From: CAVYWD01 sp963772225
GTDB lineage: Bacteria > Myxococcota > Myxococcia > Myxococcales > UBA5297
Length of the DNA stretch: 64,000 bases
Assembly (NCBI GenBank): GCA_963772225.1
Contig: CAVYWD010000004.1
Coordinates: 372,001-436,000 of the forward strand
Direction: 5' to 3'
Position numbers and translations under genes: made by a program. The notes below the pieces were generated by a model. It made no database searches and had not been told where the DNA came from. It worked only from the letters and a program-made list of their open reading frames with translations. Shown in pieces: positions 10,101 through 18,835 of this stretch (the stretch's first letter is position 1; each line of letters opens with the position of its first letter).

Positions 10101-10140
10101 GATCCACCTGTCGGCGGCCTCGAGATCCACCCGGTCGTTG
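10101..10140 (+). repeat. left terminal double repeat of the IS21 element
   Basis: Two GATCCAC-initiated 17-mers in tandem (10101 and 10124). They mirror the two at the right end and are presumed transposase binding sites. Confidence 0.65.
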
Positions 10141-10211
10141 AGGCGAGGGAGTCGGAGTAGCTCTCAGGGCGAGAAGTATCCGGAGGACCCCTTCGGCGTG
10201 ACGGTCGAGGG

Positions 10212-10604
10212 ATGCGACCCCGGAAGAAGGTCCGCAGTCGGCGGTGTAGCGAGTGCAGGAGTTGGTACTCCCCCAATCCTCGCGCGGCGGAGACGCAGCA
10301 TGCATGCAGCGAAGCCTGTCGCCAGGCGAGACGCAAGCGACAGGCGCGCGAACGTCGAGCGAAGGCGCCTGAGGAGTTCCGGAAGGCGGAGCAGGCGCGA
10401 CAAGCCCGATGCCGGGCCCAGAAGAGAGCCCTGCGATCGGGCGCGGGGCCGCCGGAGGCGGGCGACCAGGGGGGCTCGTTCGGCGCGCGACTCGAGGACG
10501 TGCTCGAGCTGGCGCTGGCGACTCCGCGGCCTTCTCGCGCTGCCCTGACCGAGGCGCTGCGTGAGCTGTGCTCGTGCGCACCAGGCGCGGGAGCAGGCCC
10601 GTGA
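10212..10604 (+). CDS. small Cys-rich (zinc-ribbon-like) protein of the IS21 element
   Basis: A 130-aa basic protein. The first 45 residues hold CSECRSWYSPNPRAA and CSEACRQARRKRQARERR, giving a CxxC...CxxxC arrangement followed by a helix rich in Arg and Gln. Similar short zinc-ribbon proteins accompany insertion elements in related bacteria. The role is probably nucleic-acid binding within the element. The C-terminal third (LEDVLELALATPRPSR) is helical. It lies just inside the left end and is separated from the ParB-like gene by 267 bp containing four direct repeats. Confidence 0.55.
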   Translation: MRPRKKVRSRRCSECRSWYSPNPRAAETQHACSEACRQARRKRQARERRAKAPEEFRKAEQARQARCRAQKRALRSGAGPPEAGDQGGSFGARLEDVLELALATPRPSRAALTEALRELCSCAPGAGAGP

Positions 10605-10617
10605 CCTGTGGAGCGAT

Positions 10618-10840
10618 GTCACGCGCCGGCTTCGGCGGCCAAGTTGGCGCGGCAGCAGGGGAAACCTCGGGGTTTTGCGCAGAGCGGAGCAGTGTCACGC
10701 GCATGCTTCGGCGTTCGGCGGCGCCGGCGAGTCGCCGTTTTCCCTCTGAGGAGCCGTCAGGCAGCGGGTGACCGCAGGTACGTGTCACGCGCCGGCTTCG
10801 AGCTCTCTCAGAGGGAAAAACGGCCCCTGTCACGCGCCGG
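10618..10840 (+). repeat. four direct repeats upstream of the ParB-like gene
   Basis: GTCACGCGCCGGCTTCG occurs at 10618-10634 and 10784-10800. A variant with CATG lies at 10694-10710 and a 12-bp partial copy at 10829-10840. Between copies 2 and 4 a long inverted repeat (CCGTTTTCCCTCTGAG near 10735 and its complement near 10808) can form a hairpin. The cluster sits directly before the ParB-like start. It could be a parS-like or operator array, or part of the transposase-binding region. Confidence 0.55.
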
Positions 10841-10871
10841 GATGGCCAAGGATTCTCGGTGAGGGCGCACG

Positions 10872-11786
10872 GTGGCGCGCATGACGGGCGTGTCGACCGC
10901 GAGCACCGAGATGGCGCCGAGCGAGCTGGGCGATTCGCTCTTGGCGGTGCGACTGTGCGCGGGCGAGGCCACGCAGCAGATGCAGCTGTCGCTCTCGAAG
11001 CTCGGGCAGCTGACGCCGGTGCAGGCCTTTCGAATGGGCGAGAAGCTGGAGGTCTTCGATGGACTCAAGCGGTTGAGCGCCTCGCGCGAGCTTGGGTGGT
11101 CGAAGCTGCGCGTCGAGGTCCACGGCGTCGACTCTGCAGGGGCGAAGGTGCGGCTGTTGCGCTGCAACGCCGGGGCGGGTCTGTGCGAGCTCGAGGAGGG
11201 CTGGCTGGTGCGCTCCCTCTATCGCGACGACCACGTGAGCCAGCCGCAGATCGCGATTCTGCTCGGGCGGGACAAGAGCTGGGTGTGTCGGCGTCTGGCT
11301 TTGGCAGAGGACCTGTCGGACGAGCTGACGGCGAATGTGCGGCTGGGGCTGTTGTCGGCCACCGCGGTGCGAGAGCTTTCGCGGTTGCCGCGCGGCAACC
11401 AGGACGCTGTGGGCCTGGTGGTAGCCCGACGAGGGCTGACCACGCGGCAGACCGCGCGCCTGGTCGATTCGCTGCTCGCGGCCCAGGAAGCGGAGTGGCC
11501 GGCGCTGCTGGAGCGAGCCAGCGCACCCATGGCCGCCGAGTCCCCCAAGGGCAGTGCACCGCGGCGCACGCCCGGCGAGCAGATGGTCGCGGACGCCTGG
11601 GCGATGAAGCGCCTCTCGACGCGCCTGCACGCGCGGCTCTTGGAGCGGTCGCTGGCCAGCTTGGGAGCGCCGGCGTGCGAGGTGGTCTCGCGCGAGCTCG
11701 TCGAGCTGCGCGGTGCGCTGGCCGCCCTGACCCGGACCCTCGACGCGCGCCTCGGGGCGCCAGGAGCCTCCGATGCTTCCGCTTGA
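10872..11786 (+). CDS. ParB/Spo0J-like protein of the IS21 element
   Basis: This 304-aa protein starts at GTG 10872 or ATG 10881. It has an N-terminal ParB-like segment ending LRCNAGAGLCELEEGWLVRS, then SQPQIAILLGRDKSWVCRRL near residue 125, a clear KorB/ParB helix-turn-helix, followed by RLGLLSATAVRELSRLPRGN. Chromosomal ParB proteins bind parS and load on DNA. ParB-like accessory genes are known in some IS21-type elements, but their job there is not established. The gene overlaps istA by 14 nt, so it is co-translated with the transposase. Four direct repeats upstream are candidate binding sites. Confidence 0.8.
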   Translation: MARMTGVSTASTEMAPSELGDSLLAVRLCAGEATQQMQLSLSKLGQLTPVQAFRMGEKLEVFDGLKRLSASRELGWSKLRVEVHGVDSAGAKVRLLRCNAGAGLCELEEGWLVRSLYRDDHVSQPQIAILLGRDKSWVCRRLALAEDLSDELTANVRLGLLSATAVRELSRLPRGNQDAVGLVVARRGLTTRQTARLVDSLLAAQEAEWPALLERASAPMAAESPKGSAPRRTPGEQMVADAWAMKRLSTRLHARLLERSLASLGAPACEVVSRELVELRGALAALTRTLDARLGAPGASDASA

Positions 11787-13410
11787 CCCGCAGCTGGTCC
11801 ACGACGTGGTGCAGCTCGACAAGGAGGGGATGACTTGGCGCGCGATCGCGCGGGCCCTGCACATCAGCCGAAACACCGTGCGGCGCATCGTCAAGAGCCA
11901 CCAGGAGGCGCGCGAAACTGCGCACTCGGCGCTGCCACGGGTGCGCGGCTCGCGCCGCCGCGCCTCGAAGCTCGACCCCTTTCGCAGCCTGATCACCGAG
12001 CTGCTCGAGAAGTATCCGGACATCACCGCGCAGCGGGTCTTCGAGCATTTGCGCGACGAGCATGGCTACGCAGGCGGCGACACCATCGTGAAAGTCCTGG
12101 TGAGCAACCTGCGCCCGAAGTTGCCGCCCAAGCCGAGCCTCCAGACGCCGCCGCGGGTGCCGGGGGACATGGGCGAGTGCGACTGGTCGCCCTACCCGGT
12201 GGAATTCACCCATGCGCCGTCCATGACCCTGCAGGCCTTCGGATACGCACTGCGCTACTCGACCCGGAAGTACTTCGGCTTCTTCGAGAGCAACGGCCTG
12301 CACCCTTTGATGGACGGCCACCGCCACGCCTTCGCGCGCTTCCAGGGCGCCGCGCGCCGGTGCACCTACGATAGCCAGAAGCCGGTGGTGCTGCGCTGGG
12401 AAGGCAACCAGCCGATCCTCAATCCCCGCTTCGTCGATTTCGCCACCTATTACGAATTCTCCGCCGTCGCCGTGCGCCATGCCCCCAACCGCAAGCCCCG
12501 GGTCGAGCGGAGCTTCTGGGAGCTCTCCCTCAGCTTCTTCCGGGGCCGCTCATTCCGCGACCTGGCCGACCTCGAGGCCCAGCTCTCCCGGTGGATGGAC
12601 ACCATCGCCGACCTGCGCCCCATCAAGCGGATGAAGCGGCGCACGCGGATGGAGCTCTTCGCCGAAGAGCAGTCGCTGCTGCGGCCGCTGCCGCGCCACC
12701 CCTACGACACCGCGCGGGTGCTCTACAAGCTCTGCAACCTCGAGGGCTTCATGACCTGGGAGACCAATGAATATTCCCTGCCCTATGAATACGTCACCGA
12801 GATTCTCCCGGTGCGCATCACCGAGAATGAGCTCTTCGTCTACAAAGCGGACCTGACCTGCCTGGCACGGCACGAGCTCAGGCCTCGCGGCGCGCAGCAG
12901 CAGTCGATCCTGCCGGGGCATCGGCCCCCGCGCGCCGAGGGCGGGCCCGACCTCGAGCACCTGCGGCGCGCATTCCAGGATCTTGGGGGGCCCGGAGCGG
13001 AGTACCTGGCGGCGCTCGAGCGGCGCGACTCGCGGTCGGCCGGCTACCACGCGCGCAAGGTCCTTTCGCTGCGCGAGGGCTACGACACCGCCGAGCTCTG
13101 CAAGGCGCTCTCGCACGCGCTCTGCTTCGGCGCTCTCGAGCACGTCAGCATCGAGAAGATCCTCAACGCCCGCTCCGACCGCCGCCGGCTCGACGAGTAC
13201 GTCGCCGCGGCCTCGGCCAAGAAGCTCAAGAGCGCCGTCGCCCAGAGCTGCACCGAGCCGCGCGACCTCGCCGAGTACGACGCGCTGCCGTGCCGCGGCA
13301 CAGTCCCCGAGCCCCAAGGAGAAGCGACATGCGAGCCCCCACCTCCCTCAAAGGCCCCGCCGCCGAAGCCCGGGAGCGCATCGAGCGGCACCTCGACCGA
13401 CTCGGTCTGA
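11773..13410 (+). CDS. istA: IS21-family transposase IstA
   Basis: Complete 545-aa transposase. The N-terminal helix-turn-helix (MTWRAIARALHISRNTVRRI, residues about 17-36) recognises the ends. The DDE core follows: first Asp in GDMGECDWSPY, second in TYDSQKPVV, and Glu in NRKPRVERSFWE. A C-terminal beta-barrel and helical region follows. It starts 14 nt inside the ParB-like gene, and istB begins inside its 3' end. IstA catalyses strand transfer and needs the ATPase IstB. No damage is visible. Confidence 0.92.
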   Translation: MLPLDPQLVHDVVQLDKEGMTWRAIARALHISRNTVRRIVKSHQEARETAHSALPRVRGSRRRASKLDPFRSLITELLEKYPDITAQRVFEHLRDEHGYAGGDTIVKVLVSNLRPKLPPKPSLQTPPRVPGDMGECDWSPYPVEFTHAPSMTLQAFGYALRYSTRKYFGFFESNGLHPLMDGHRHAFARFQGAARRCTYDSQKPVVLRWEGNQPILNPRFVDFATYYEFSAVAVRHAPNRKPRVERSFWELSLSFFRGRSFRDLADLEAQLSRWMDTIADLRPIKRMKRRTRMELFAEEQSLLRPLPRHPYDTARVLYKLCNLEGFMTWETNEYSLPYEYVTEILPVRITENELFVYKADLTCLARHELRPRGAQQQSILPGHRPPRAEGGPDLEHLRRAFQDLGGPGAEYLAALERRDSRSAGYHARKVLSLREGYDTAELCKALSHALCFGALEHVSIEKILNARSDRRRLDEYVAAASAKKLKSAVAQSCTEPRDLAEYDALPCRGTVPEPQGEATCEPPPPSKAPPPKPGSASSGTSTDSV

Positions 13411-14156
13411 GGGGGCTTTCCATCGATGCCTATCTGGCCTGGGTCAAGGAGCACCAGCCCTCGGACCTGGAAGCCGCCGAGCAGCTGCTCGCTGCGGCGG
13501 CCGCCATCAAGCGCGAGCGCAGCATCGAGTGGCGCATCAAGGGCAGCGGCATGAAGGTCCGCAAGACCATGGCGGCCTTCGACTGGGACTTCCAGCCCAA
13601 GCTCGATCGCCGCTTCGTCGAGGAGCTCTTCGCGCTCTCCTTCGTCCAGCGGCACGAGGACCTCTTGATCACCGGTAAGAGCGGGACCGGCAAGAGCCAC
13701 ATCCTGCAGGCTCTCGCGGTCCAAGCCTGCGAGCAGGAGTGGATGGTGCGCTACGCCCGGTGCGTCGACCTGGTCGACCACCTCTACGCCGGCCTGGCCG
13801 ACGGCTCCTACGAGCGGCGGATGAAGAGCTGGTGTCGGCCCACGCTCCTGGTGATCGACGACGTCGGACTGGGCCAGCTCAAGCGCCGCGACGACGAGCC
13901 GACCGCGGCCCACATGATCTTCACCCTCTTGGATCGCCGACACGGCAGCGCCAGCACGGCGATCACGTCGAACATCAGGCTCTCCTCATGGGGCAAGTAC
14001 CTGGGCGACGCTACCCTGGCCGCGGCGGTCCTCGACCGCCTGGCGGCGACCTCCATCCGGATCGACATCGACGGGCCGAGCTTCCGGCAGCACCAGGCGC
14101 ACCAGCGGGCCAAGGAGCAGGGACACGAGCTCCCGGTGGAGGAACCCCATGATTGA
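13329..14156 (+). CDS. istB: IS21-family helper ATPase IstB
   Basis: Complete 275-aa AAA+ protein, started at ATG 13329 preceded by AAGGAG at good spacing. Walker A ITGKSGTGKSH lies near residue 120 and Walker B TLLVIDDVGLG near residue 180. The downstream STAITSNIRLSSWGKYLGD motif with conserved Asn and Trp matches IstB sensor 1. IstB oligomers bind target DNA and recruit IstA. The gene overlaps istA by 82 nt and the next gene by 8 nt. Confidence 0.92.
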   Translation: MRAPTSLKGPAAEARERIERHLDRLGLRGLSIDAYLAWVKEHQPSDLEAAEQLLAAAAAIKRERSIEWRIKGSGMKVRKTMAAFDWDFQPKLDRRFVEELFALSFVQRHEDLLITGKSGTGKSHILQALAVQACEQEWMVRYARCVDLVDHLYAGLADGSYERRMKSWCRPTLLVIDDVGLGQLKRRDDEPTAAHMIFTLLDRRHGSASTAITSNIRLSSWGKYLGDATLAAAVLDRLAATSIRIDIDGPSFRQHQAHQRAKEQGHELPVEEPHD

Positions 14157-14349
14157 GAGGCCGCCGCTGACGCTCAACCTCCCGCCGCTCGACGGCCCCA
14201 CCGCGGCTTGGCTGCTCGACCTCTGCGGCCAGCTCCAAGTCGCGCTCTGGCAAGAGTACGGCGACGAGGTCGAGGCCCACTGGACTGCGACCGAGCCCAA
14301 CCAGCTCCTCTACGGGCCCCTGCAGCCCGCCTCGCGCAAGAGGCGCTGA
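14149..14349 (+). CDS. 66-aa protein closing the IS21 operon
   Basis: ATG 14149 lies within the istB stop context (8-nt overlap), so it is translationally coupled. The short acidic-to-basic protein contains PPLDGPTAAWLLDLCGQLQV and ends PLQPASRKRR. I do not recognise it. Tight coupling and intact frame suggest it is a real element gene rather than a shadow. Confidence 0.55.
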   Translation: MIERPPLTLNLPPLDGPTAAWLLDLCGQLQVALWQEYGDEVEAHWTATEPNQLLYGPLQPASRKRR

Positions 14350-14361
14350 TACCGCGATTCT

Positions 14362-14443
14362 GCCCGGGCCGCAGGTGTGGCCCTCAGAGCGGGCTCCGCT
14401 GGCGAGCGTCCCGCGACCGCGACGGAATGCCTGCGGCCCGGGC
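14362..14443. terminator. long inverted repeat after the IS21 operon
   Basis: GCCCGGGCCGCAGG at 14362-14375 pairs perfectly with CCTGCGGCCCGGGC at 14430-14443 across a 54-nt loop. A second 8-bp inverted repeat (GACCGCCG and CGGCGGTC) follows just downstream. It may terminate transcription of the element; there is no T-run. Confidence 0.4.
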
Positions 14444-14653
14444 GCCCTTCATCACCGCGACAGACTGACCGCCGGAGGCGCCCGACCCGCCTTCGGCGGT
14501 CGGCGTTTTGATCCCGCTCCGGAATGGGGCCCGGGCCCTGACGAGTCCAGCGCGGGGACAGCGCCTCGTTTCCGCGATCCGTAGACGGCGGGGACGGCTC
14601 GCCCGCCTCCGTATTCGCCCGCACCCTTCTGACGGCCTGCGCCCGCAACCCCG

Positions 14654-14692
14654 CAACCGAGACTGGATCACCAAAACCGCCGAGAGTGGATC
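14654..14692 (-). repeat. right terminal double repeat of the IS21 element
   Basis: Complement of 14692-14677 reads GATCCACTCTCGGCGG and of 14669-14654 GATCCAGTCTCGGTTG. These mirror the left pair in sequence and order. Confidence 0.65.
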
Positions 14693-14699
14693 ACCTCCA

Positions 14700-15459
14700 C
14701 GCCGCCGCCGAAGGCCGAGACGTGCGAGCAGCAGCAGCAGAGCGCGATTGCGCAAGGCCGTGCCGTCCGGGCCATCACACGACGCGATGATTCGCTCGAC
14801 GTCCTCCTTGGCGAGGTAGCGGGGAAGTCTCGCCATGCGCCAAGTGGGGACCTTGGGCACGGCATCGATCAGCTCGGTGGCGCAGCGAGGTGGCGCAGAA
14901 AGCAGCGGGTATTGGTCGTCACCAGCCCAGCGGAGGACGGCGCGTGTTGGCGGACGTAGCCGAGCACGAACCGTCGCACGCCAGAGGCATCCCACCGTTG
15001 CGGCCTGTCGCCCAAGTCACCAAGGAACGCCTGCGCGACACGAACCGTGCCGGAGATCGTGCTCTCCGCCAGACCTCGCTGCCGCATCCATCCGGCCAAC
15101 TCGATCACCGCTGGCGGCAGCTTCGGGGCGGGGGCACGCGAGGACACGCCGCCCGACTCGCGGAGGTAGCGCAAGAACCTCAAAGCTCGAAACTGCGCAC
15201 GGTCGTAGCCGGTGCGTTTGCTGCTACGCCGCCAACGCGCGAACTGTGCGAGTACCGCTTCATTGAGGTCGGCAATCGCGATGCTGCGCCGCGCACACCA
15301 CTCTCCCAACCCCGCTGCTGTCCGCAGGTGACGCCGGCAACTGTCGAGCGCGTAGCTCTCCGCGAGAAGCGTGGCCGCATAGCCGTCGAGAAACGGCCCG
15401 GAGAGCCCCTTGGCAAGGCGCTGAAGCGTGAACGGGTCCGTGAAGCAGCGATCGATCAT
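14700..15459 (-). pseudogene. tyrosine recombinase (phage-type integrase), frameshifted and truncated
   Basis: Reading leftward from ATG 15459, MIDRCFTDPFTLQRLAKG begins an N-terminal SAM-like core-binding domain that continues to RCFLRHLAA near 14890. There the frame breaks, and coding resumes one base off as RCATELIDAVPKVPTW and RYLAKEDVERIIASCD, running to ALRNRALLLLLARLGLR. This is the start of the catalytic domain, just before the first catalytic Arg region. The gene ends at the IS21 right terminus (14699), so the R-H-R-Y catalytic residues are gone. It is the kind of recombinase found singly or in trios in genomic islands. Confidence 0.75.
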
Positions 15460-15509
15460 GATGTCCTCCTCGGGCAAAAGCCCAGCAAAAGAGGACATCA
15501 GGGTGCCCG

Positions 15510-15618
15510 CATTATGCGGACCAACTCCACCCGTCCACGGCGCGCCGGCCTCTCGAAGCCTCAGCGCCTTCCCCGACCAGAAGGCCTGGAGGTCCGCATA
15601 ATTCGCAGCTCCGCATAA
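15510..15618. repeat. inverted TTATGCGGA repeats upstream of the integrase
   Basis: ATTATGCGGACC on the plus strand near 15511-15522 faces ATTATGCGGACC on the minus strand near 15604-15593. A second minus-strand TTATGCGGA lies near 15618-15610. Such paired copies next to a tyrosine recombinase look like recombinase core sites or an element end. The IS91-like fragment begins right after the last copy. Confidence 0.45.
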
Positions 15619-16442
15619 CTGCGCTACTGCCTGCGGCCGCCAGTGGCGCAAGAGCGGTTGTCGATGGCCGAGGACGGCAGCGGCAAGGTCGTCTTGAAGC
15701 TCAAGCGCCCGCTGGCGGATGGCAGGGCCACGCTGGAGATGACCCCCATCACCCTGCTCAAGCGCTTGGCGGGCTTGGTACCAAGGCCCAGGAGCCACGC
15801 GATCCACTACTACGGCGGGTTCGCCAGCCACGCGAACCTGCGCCGTCGGATCGTTCCGCGCAGCCCGAAGGTCCGCAGGCGCTGCCGAGGTGTGCCCAAG
15901 CCCCAAGACCAGCTCGAGTTGCCGCTCCCCGAGCTCATGCCGAGCTTCGGCGACCACGTGGACCTGCTGCAGCTGGTGAAGGCCCCGGCCCCGCGAACCA
16001 GGGAGCTCGATTGGCCGTCTCTCTTGAGGCGAACGTTCGCCACCGAAATCTTCAACTGTGACTGCGGCGGGCGCCGCCGAGTGGTGGCGTTCGTGAGCGA
16101 CCGAGCCCAGGCGGTGGAGATCCTCGAGAAGCTGGGGTTGCCCACAAAAGGCGCCGACGATCGCGCGGGCCCGCGGGCCGCCGCGCCAGGAGGAGCTGTT
16201 CGACCAGCGTTCCGGCGACTTCGCCGCCGACCCGATCTACCCGGACGCCTGAGCATCTCACCAGACCTGCGGCGAAGGAACCTCGGCAACGCTTGCTCGC
16301 CGCGTCGGGGATACTCTAGCCTCAACCTCAGTTCTGACAGCAAGACGCTCGTCTCGGCTCTACCCAGCACGGCCATTCGGAGGTCTCCGACCCCTCCGGC
16401 CCTCCCACGAGACCGGGGGAAACGCAGTTCGAAACGCCTACG
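15619..16442 (+). mobile_element. IS91-type transposase 3' fragment with terminus, copy 1
   Basis: The C-terminal region of a Y2/HUH IS91-like transposase: ITLLKRLAGLVPRPRSHAIH, YYGGFASHANLRR, WPSLLRRTFATEIF and CDCGGRRRVVAFVSDRAQAV. The normal tail RQEELFDQRSGDFAADP lies in the +1 frame after an AAAA run near 16147, so the frame is broken there. The catalytic HUH and tyrosine part is absent. The fragment ends with the spaced direct repeat GAAACGC (16419, 16431, third copy 16448), shared by other fragments in the window and probably the element terminus. Confidence 0.75.
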
Positions 16443-16477
16443 CTCTCGAAACGCCTACGCTCAAGGAGTACTTACAA

Positions 16478-16567
16478 ATGGCGAATGAAGTAGCTGGCTA
16501 CAATAGTCAAGGTGCGTTCTTTCTCTTTGTTTTCCGCAATGCTAGCAAGCGAGCAGTGGAAACATGA
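16478..16567 (+). CDS. possible 29-aa peptide
   Basis: ATG 16478 has an excellent AAGGAG at 9-bp spacing and encodes 29 residues (MANEVAGYNSQGAFFLFVFR, then a short basic tail) before TGA. Base composition is more AT-rich than the surroundings. It may be the surviving start of a longer gene. No family recognised. Confidence 0.25.
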   Translation: MANEVAGYNSQGAFFLFVFRNASKRAVET

Positions 16568-16836
16568 GGGTGTCATTCGGTTGAAGGTTCTCGGTTGCCG
16601 CGGCATCTTCCGCGATCGTCCACGTGGATGTCGACGGAACTTCAGCAAGTCGGACGTCTCCAGCGAGGTCGACAAGCACTTGGCGACCTGCTGGTTGGGG
16701 CTGCCTGGAATACTCGCCACGTTTGCGGGATCGCGATCTCCATGCCTCGCCGGGTGCCGGCGTTTCGTCGGCCAGGTAATAGGCCGATACCTCTTCTTGG
16801 ATTTTTTCGGCTCCGTGCATCGCCAGGTACGGCTGT
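16568..16836. other. gene-free spacer of lower GC
   Basis: Nothing recognisable on either strand. It joins the IS91-like terminus to the transposase at 16837. Confidence 0.4.
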
Positions 16837-18835
16837 GTGGTGCGCGAGGGCGAGAAGCGCACGGTGGTGATCGCGAGCCAGCGGGTTGGGTCGTGGGAGC
16901 CGGGTGAGCAGCGCATTCGCAACGCGCTGATGGTCCAGCTCGCTGCAGATCCCACGATCGTCTTCGAGGACTTGGCCAAGGCGTTCGAGGTGTCGTCGGA
17001 GACGCTGCGCTTGCAGCGGCGGCTTTTCGAAGAAAAGGGCCTGAGCGCAGTGCTCGCCAGCCCCGAGCCGCATCACAAGGGTGGGCGGGCGATCGAGCCC
17101 GCGCTGCGGCGGCAGATGGAGCGCTTGTTTATGCAGGGCAAGAGCACCAGCGAGGTGGCCGGCGCACTTGCCGGGAAGGCGAAGTACGGTACGGTCGAGA
17201 AATACCGGCGGCTGTGGAAGCAGAAGCAGGCAAGGATGCCCAAGCCTGCGCAGCAGACGGCGTTGCCGCTCGATATCACCGCGCCGGCAGAAAGGGCGCC
17301 AAAGCCGATGGTACGGCAGTCGAGCCTCTGCGAGTCCGAAAAGCGCGGAGGAAGCCGCTCGAGCGGTGAGCGAGGGCGAACAGCGGACCTGTTGACGGTG
17401 GCCGTAGCAAAGAGCGACGAGGTGCCGCCGATTCGGGCGCCGAGAAACGAGATAAGCGAGCGCATCGCGCGCGCAGCGCCCATAGCCGAACCCGCCTTTC
17501 CGGAGACCGAAGGGATGGTCGCGGAGATCGGTGAGCTCGCTCCGTTCTCTTCGAAGGGCGTGCAGCACGTCGGCGCCTGGCTTTTGCTGGTGACGATTGC
17601 GTCTCTCGGCCTGTATGTGCACCTGCGCAGCCGCGAGCGCCGCAAGCCTCGGGGGCGGCCTCTGCGAGTAGCAGTCGATGCGGAGAACTCTACGTTGGCG
17701 ATTGACGGCCGTTGCGTCGAGGGCGTGCGGCGGCTGGCCACGAGCTCGACCGCCGCGATGATGCTGGCCGACGCGGCGCCCTCGGCGACGTGGGTGCGGC
17801 GGACGCTGGGAGGCTACTGCGCAGGGAACGCTTCCGAGCCGTTGCTCAAGGACGTCTCGGGCGAGCAGTTGCGTGGGGCCAAAGAGCGCACGCCGAATGG
17901 CAAGCCGGTGGTACTTTTCTTGGACAACCACGCGCGGCCCTACACCGGGAAACACGAGCTGCGGCGTGTCTGGCGCATGCAGGGCAAGTGCACGGTACCA
18001 GGCGCAATGGAGTATCTGGGTCCACGACGCCGAGGGAAGACCGGTGTTGCTCATTCCGGTGGCGCCGCACGCCAGCCTGCCGGAGACCGTCCGGGCATGG
18101 GTACCATTTCTGCGCGAAAAGCTCGGAAACGATACGCCGTTGCTGCTCGTCTTCGACCGGGCCGGGGCATTTCCTGGGCTGTGGAAGTGGCTGCGGGACA
18201 ACGGCGTGCATTTCGTGACCTATCAGCGCGCCAAATATCGGAAGTTCCGCCGGGAGTGGTTCAGGCGCCAAGGCCGGCCCATGACGCTGCGCGAGAGCGA
18301 CGGCGAGAAGCTCAAGGTGATGGTGCAGGGAGGCCAGATGAACCTGGGCGCAGAGCGCGGCCGGGTTCGCCGCATCCGTATCCTGCTGCCGGACAATGTT
18401 CAGATAAACGTGGTGGCGTCCTCGACGCAATCCGCCCAGTGGCTCTGCCGGACGCTCTTTACGCGCTGGCGGCAGGAGAACGCCTTCCGGCACGGCGTCG
18501 AGCGCTGGGGCATCAACCAGCTCGACGGGCGCCAGGTCGAAGACGTGCCGGCCGGGACGATGGTGACCAACCCTCGACGCATCGACCTCGACAAGCTGCT
18601 GGCCGAGGCGCGGGAGCGGGAGAAGAAGCTGCGCCTGCAGCTGCAGCAGATCTACCCCGGTCACCCCGACCGGCCCGCACTGAAGCGAGCGCTTGCCGAT
18701 AACCGCGCGAATCAGCGCGAGGTTGTCAAAACCCGCCGCCAGACGCCGAAGAAGGTGCCAATCGAGGCGACTGATCTTCAAGGGGAGCTCAAGCAGCACA
18801 CGCGTGAGTACAAAGTGCTCGTGGACATCTGGTGG
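16837..18835 (+). pseudogene. large DDE transposase (unassigned family), frameshifted, 3'-truncated
   Basis: The first frame holds an N-terminal helix-turn-helix (LEDLAKAF-type text with SSETLRLQRRLFEEKGL), VVLFLDNHARPYTGKHELRR and KCTVPGAMEYL. A one-base insertion near 18015 moves coding to the next frame: WVHDAEGRPVLLIPVAPH, LLLVFDRAGAFPGLWKWL, then FTRWRQENAFRHGVERWGIN with the catalytic Glu. This Asp...Asp...Glu order and the RxxQENxF motif define a DDE transposase. The C-terminus ends at the head-on junction with an IS4-like gene near 18835. Confidence 0.65.

Larger units (their letters stand above)
10094..14699 (+). mobile_element. IS21-family element with five ORFs including a ParB-like gene
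   Basis: Both ends begin 5'-TG, then 5 nt, then GATCCAC. Left: TG at 10094-10095, GATCCACCTGTCGGCGG at 10101-10117 and a second copy GATCCACCCGGTCGTTG at 10124-10140. Right (complement): TG at 14699-14698, GATCCACTCTCGGCGG at 14692-14677 and GATCCAGTCTCGGTTG at 14669-14654. Paired nested repeats are typical of IS21 ends. Inside lie a zinc-ribbon-like gene, a ParB-like gene, istA, istB and a 66-aa gene, all in one direction and tightly packed from parB on. No target-site duplication is visible, and the two flanks belong to different broken genes. Confidence 0.8.

Noticed and set aside
17846..18830. Continuation of the IS4-type transposase frame to 17846
   Set aside because: After LPPDV the text is antisense of the other transposase and carries no IS4 motifs.
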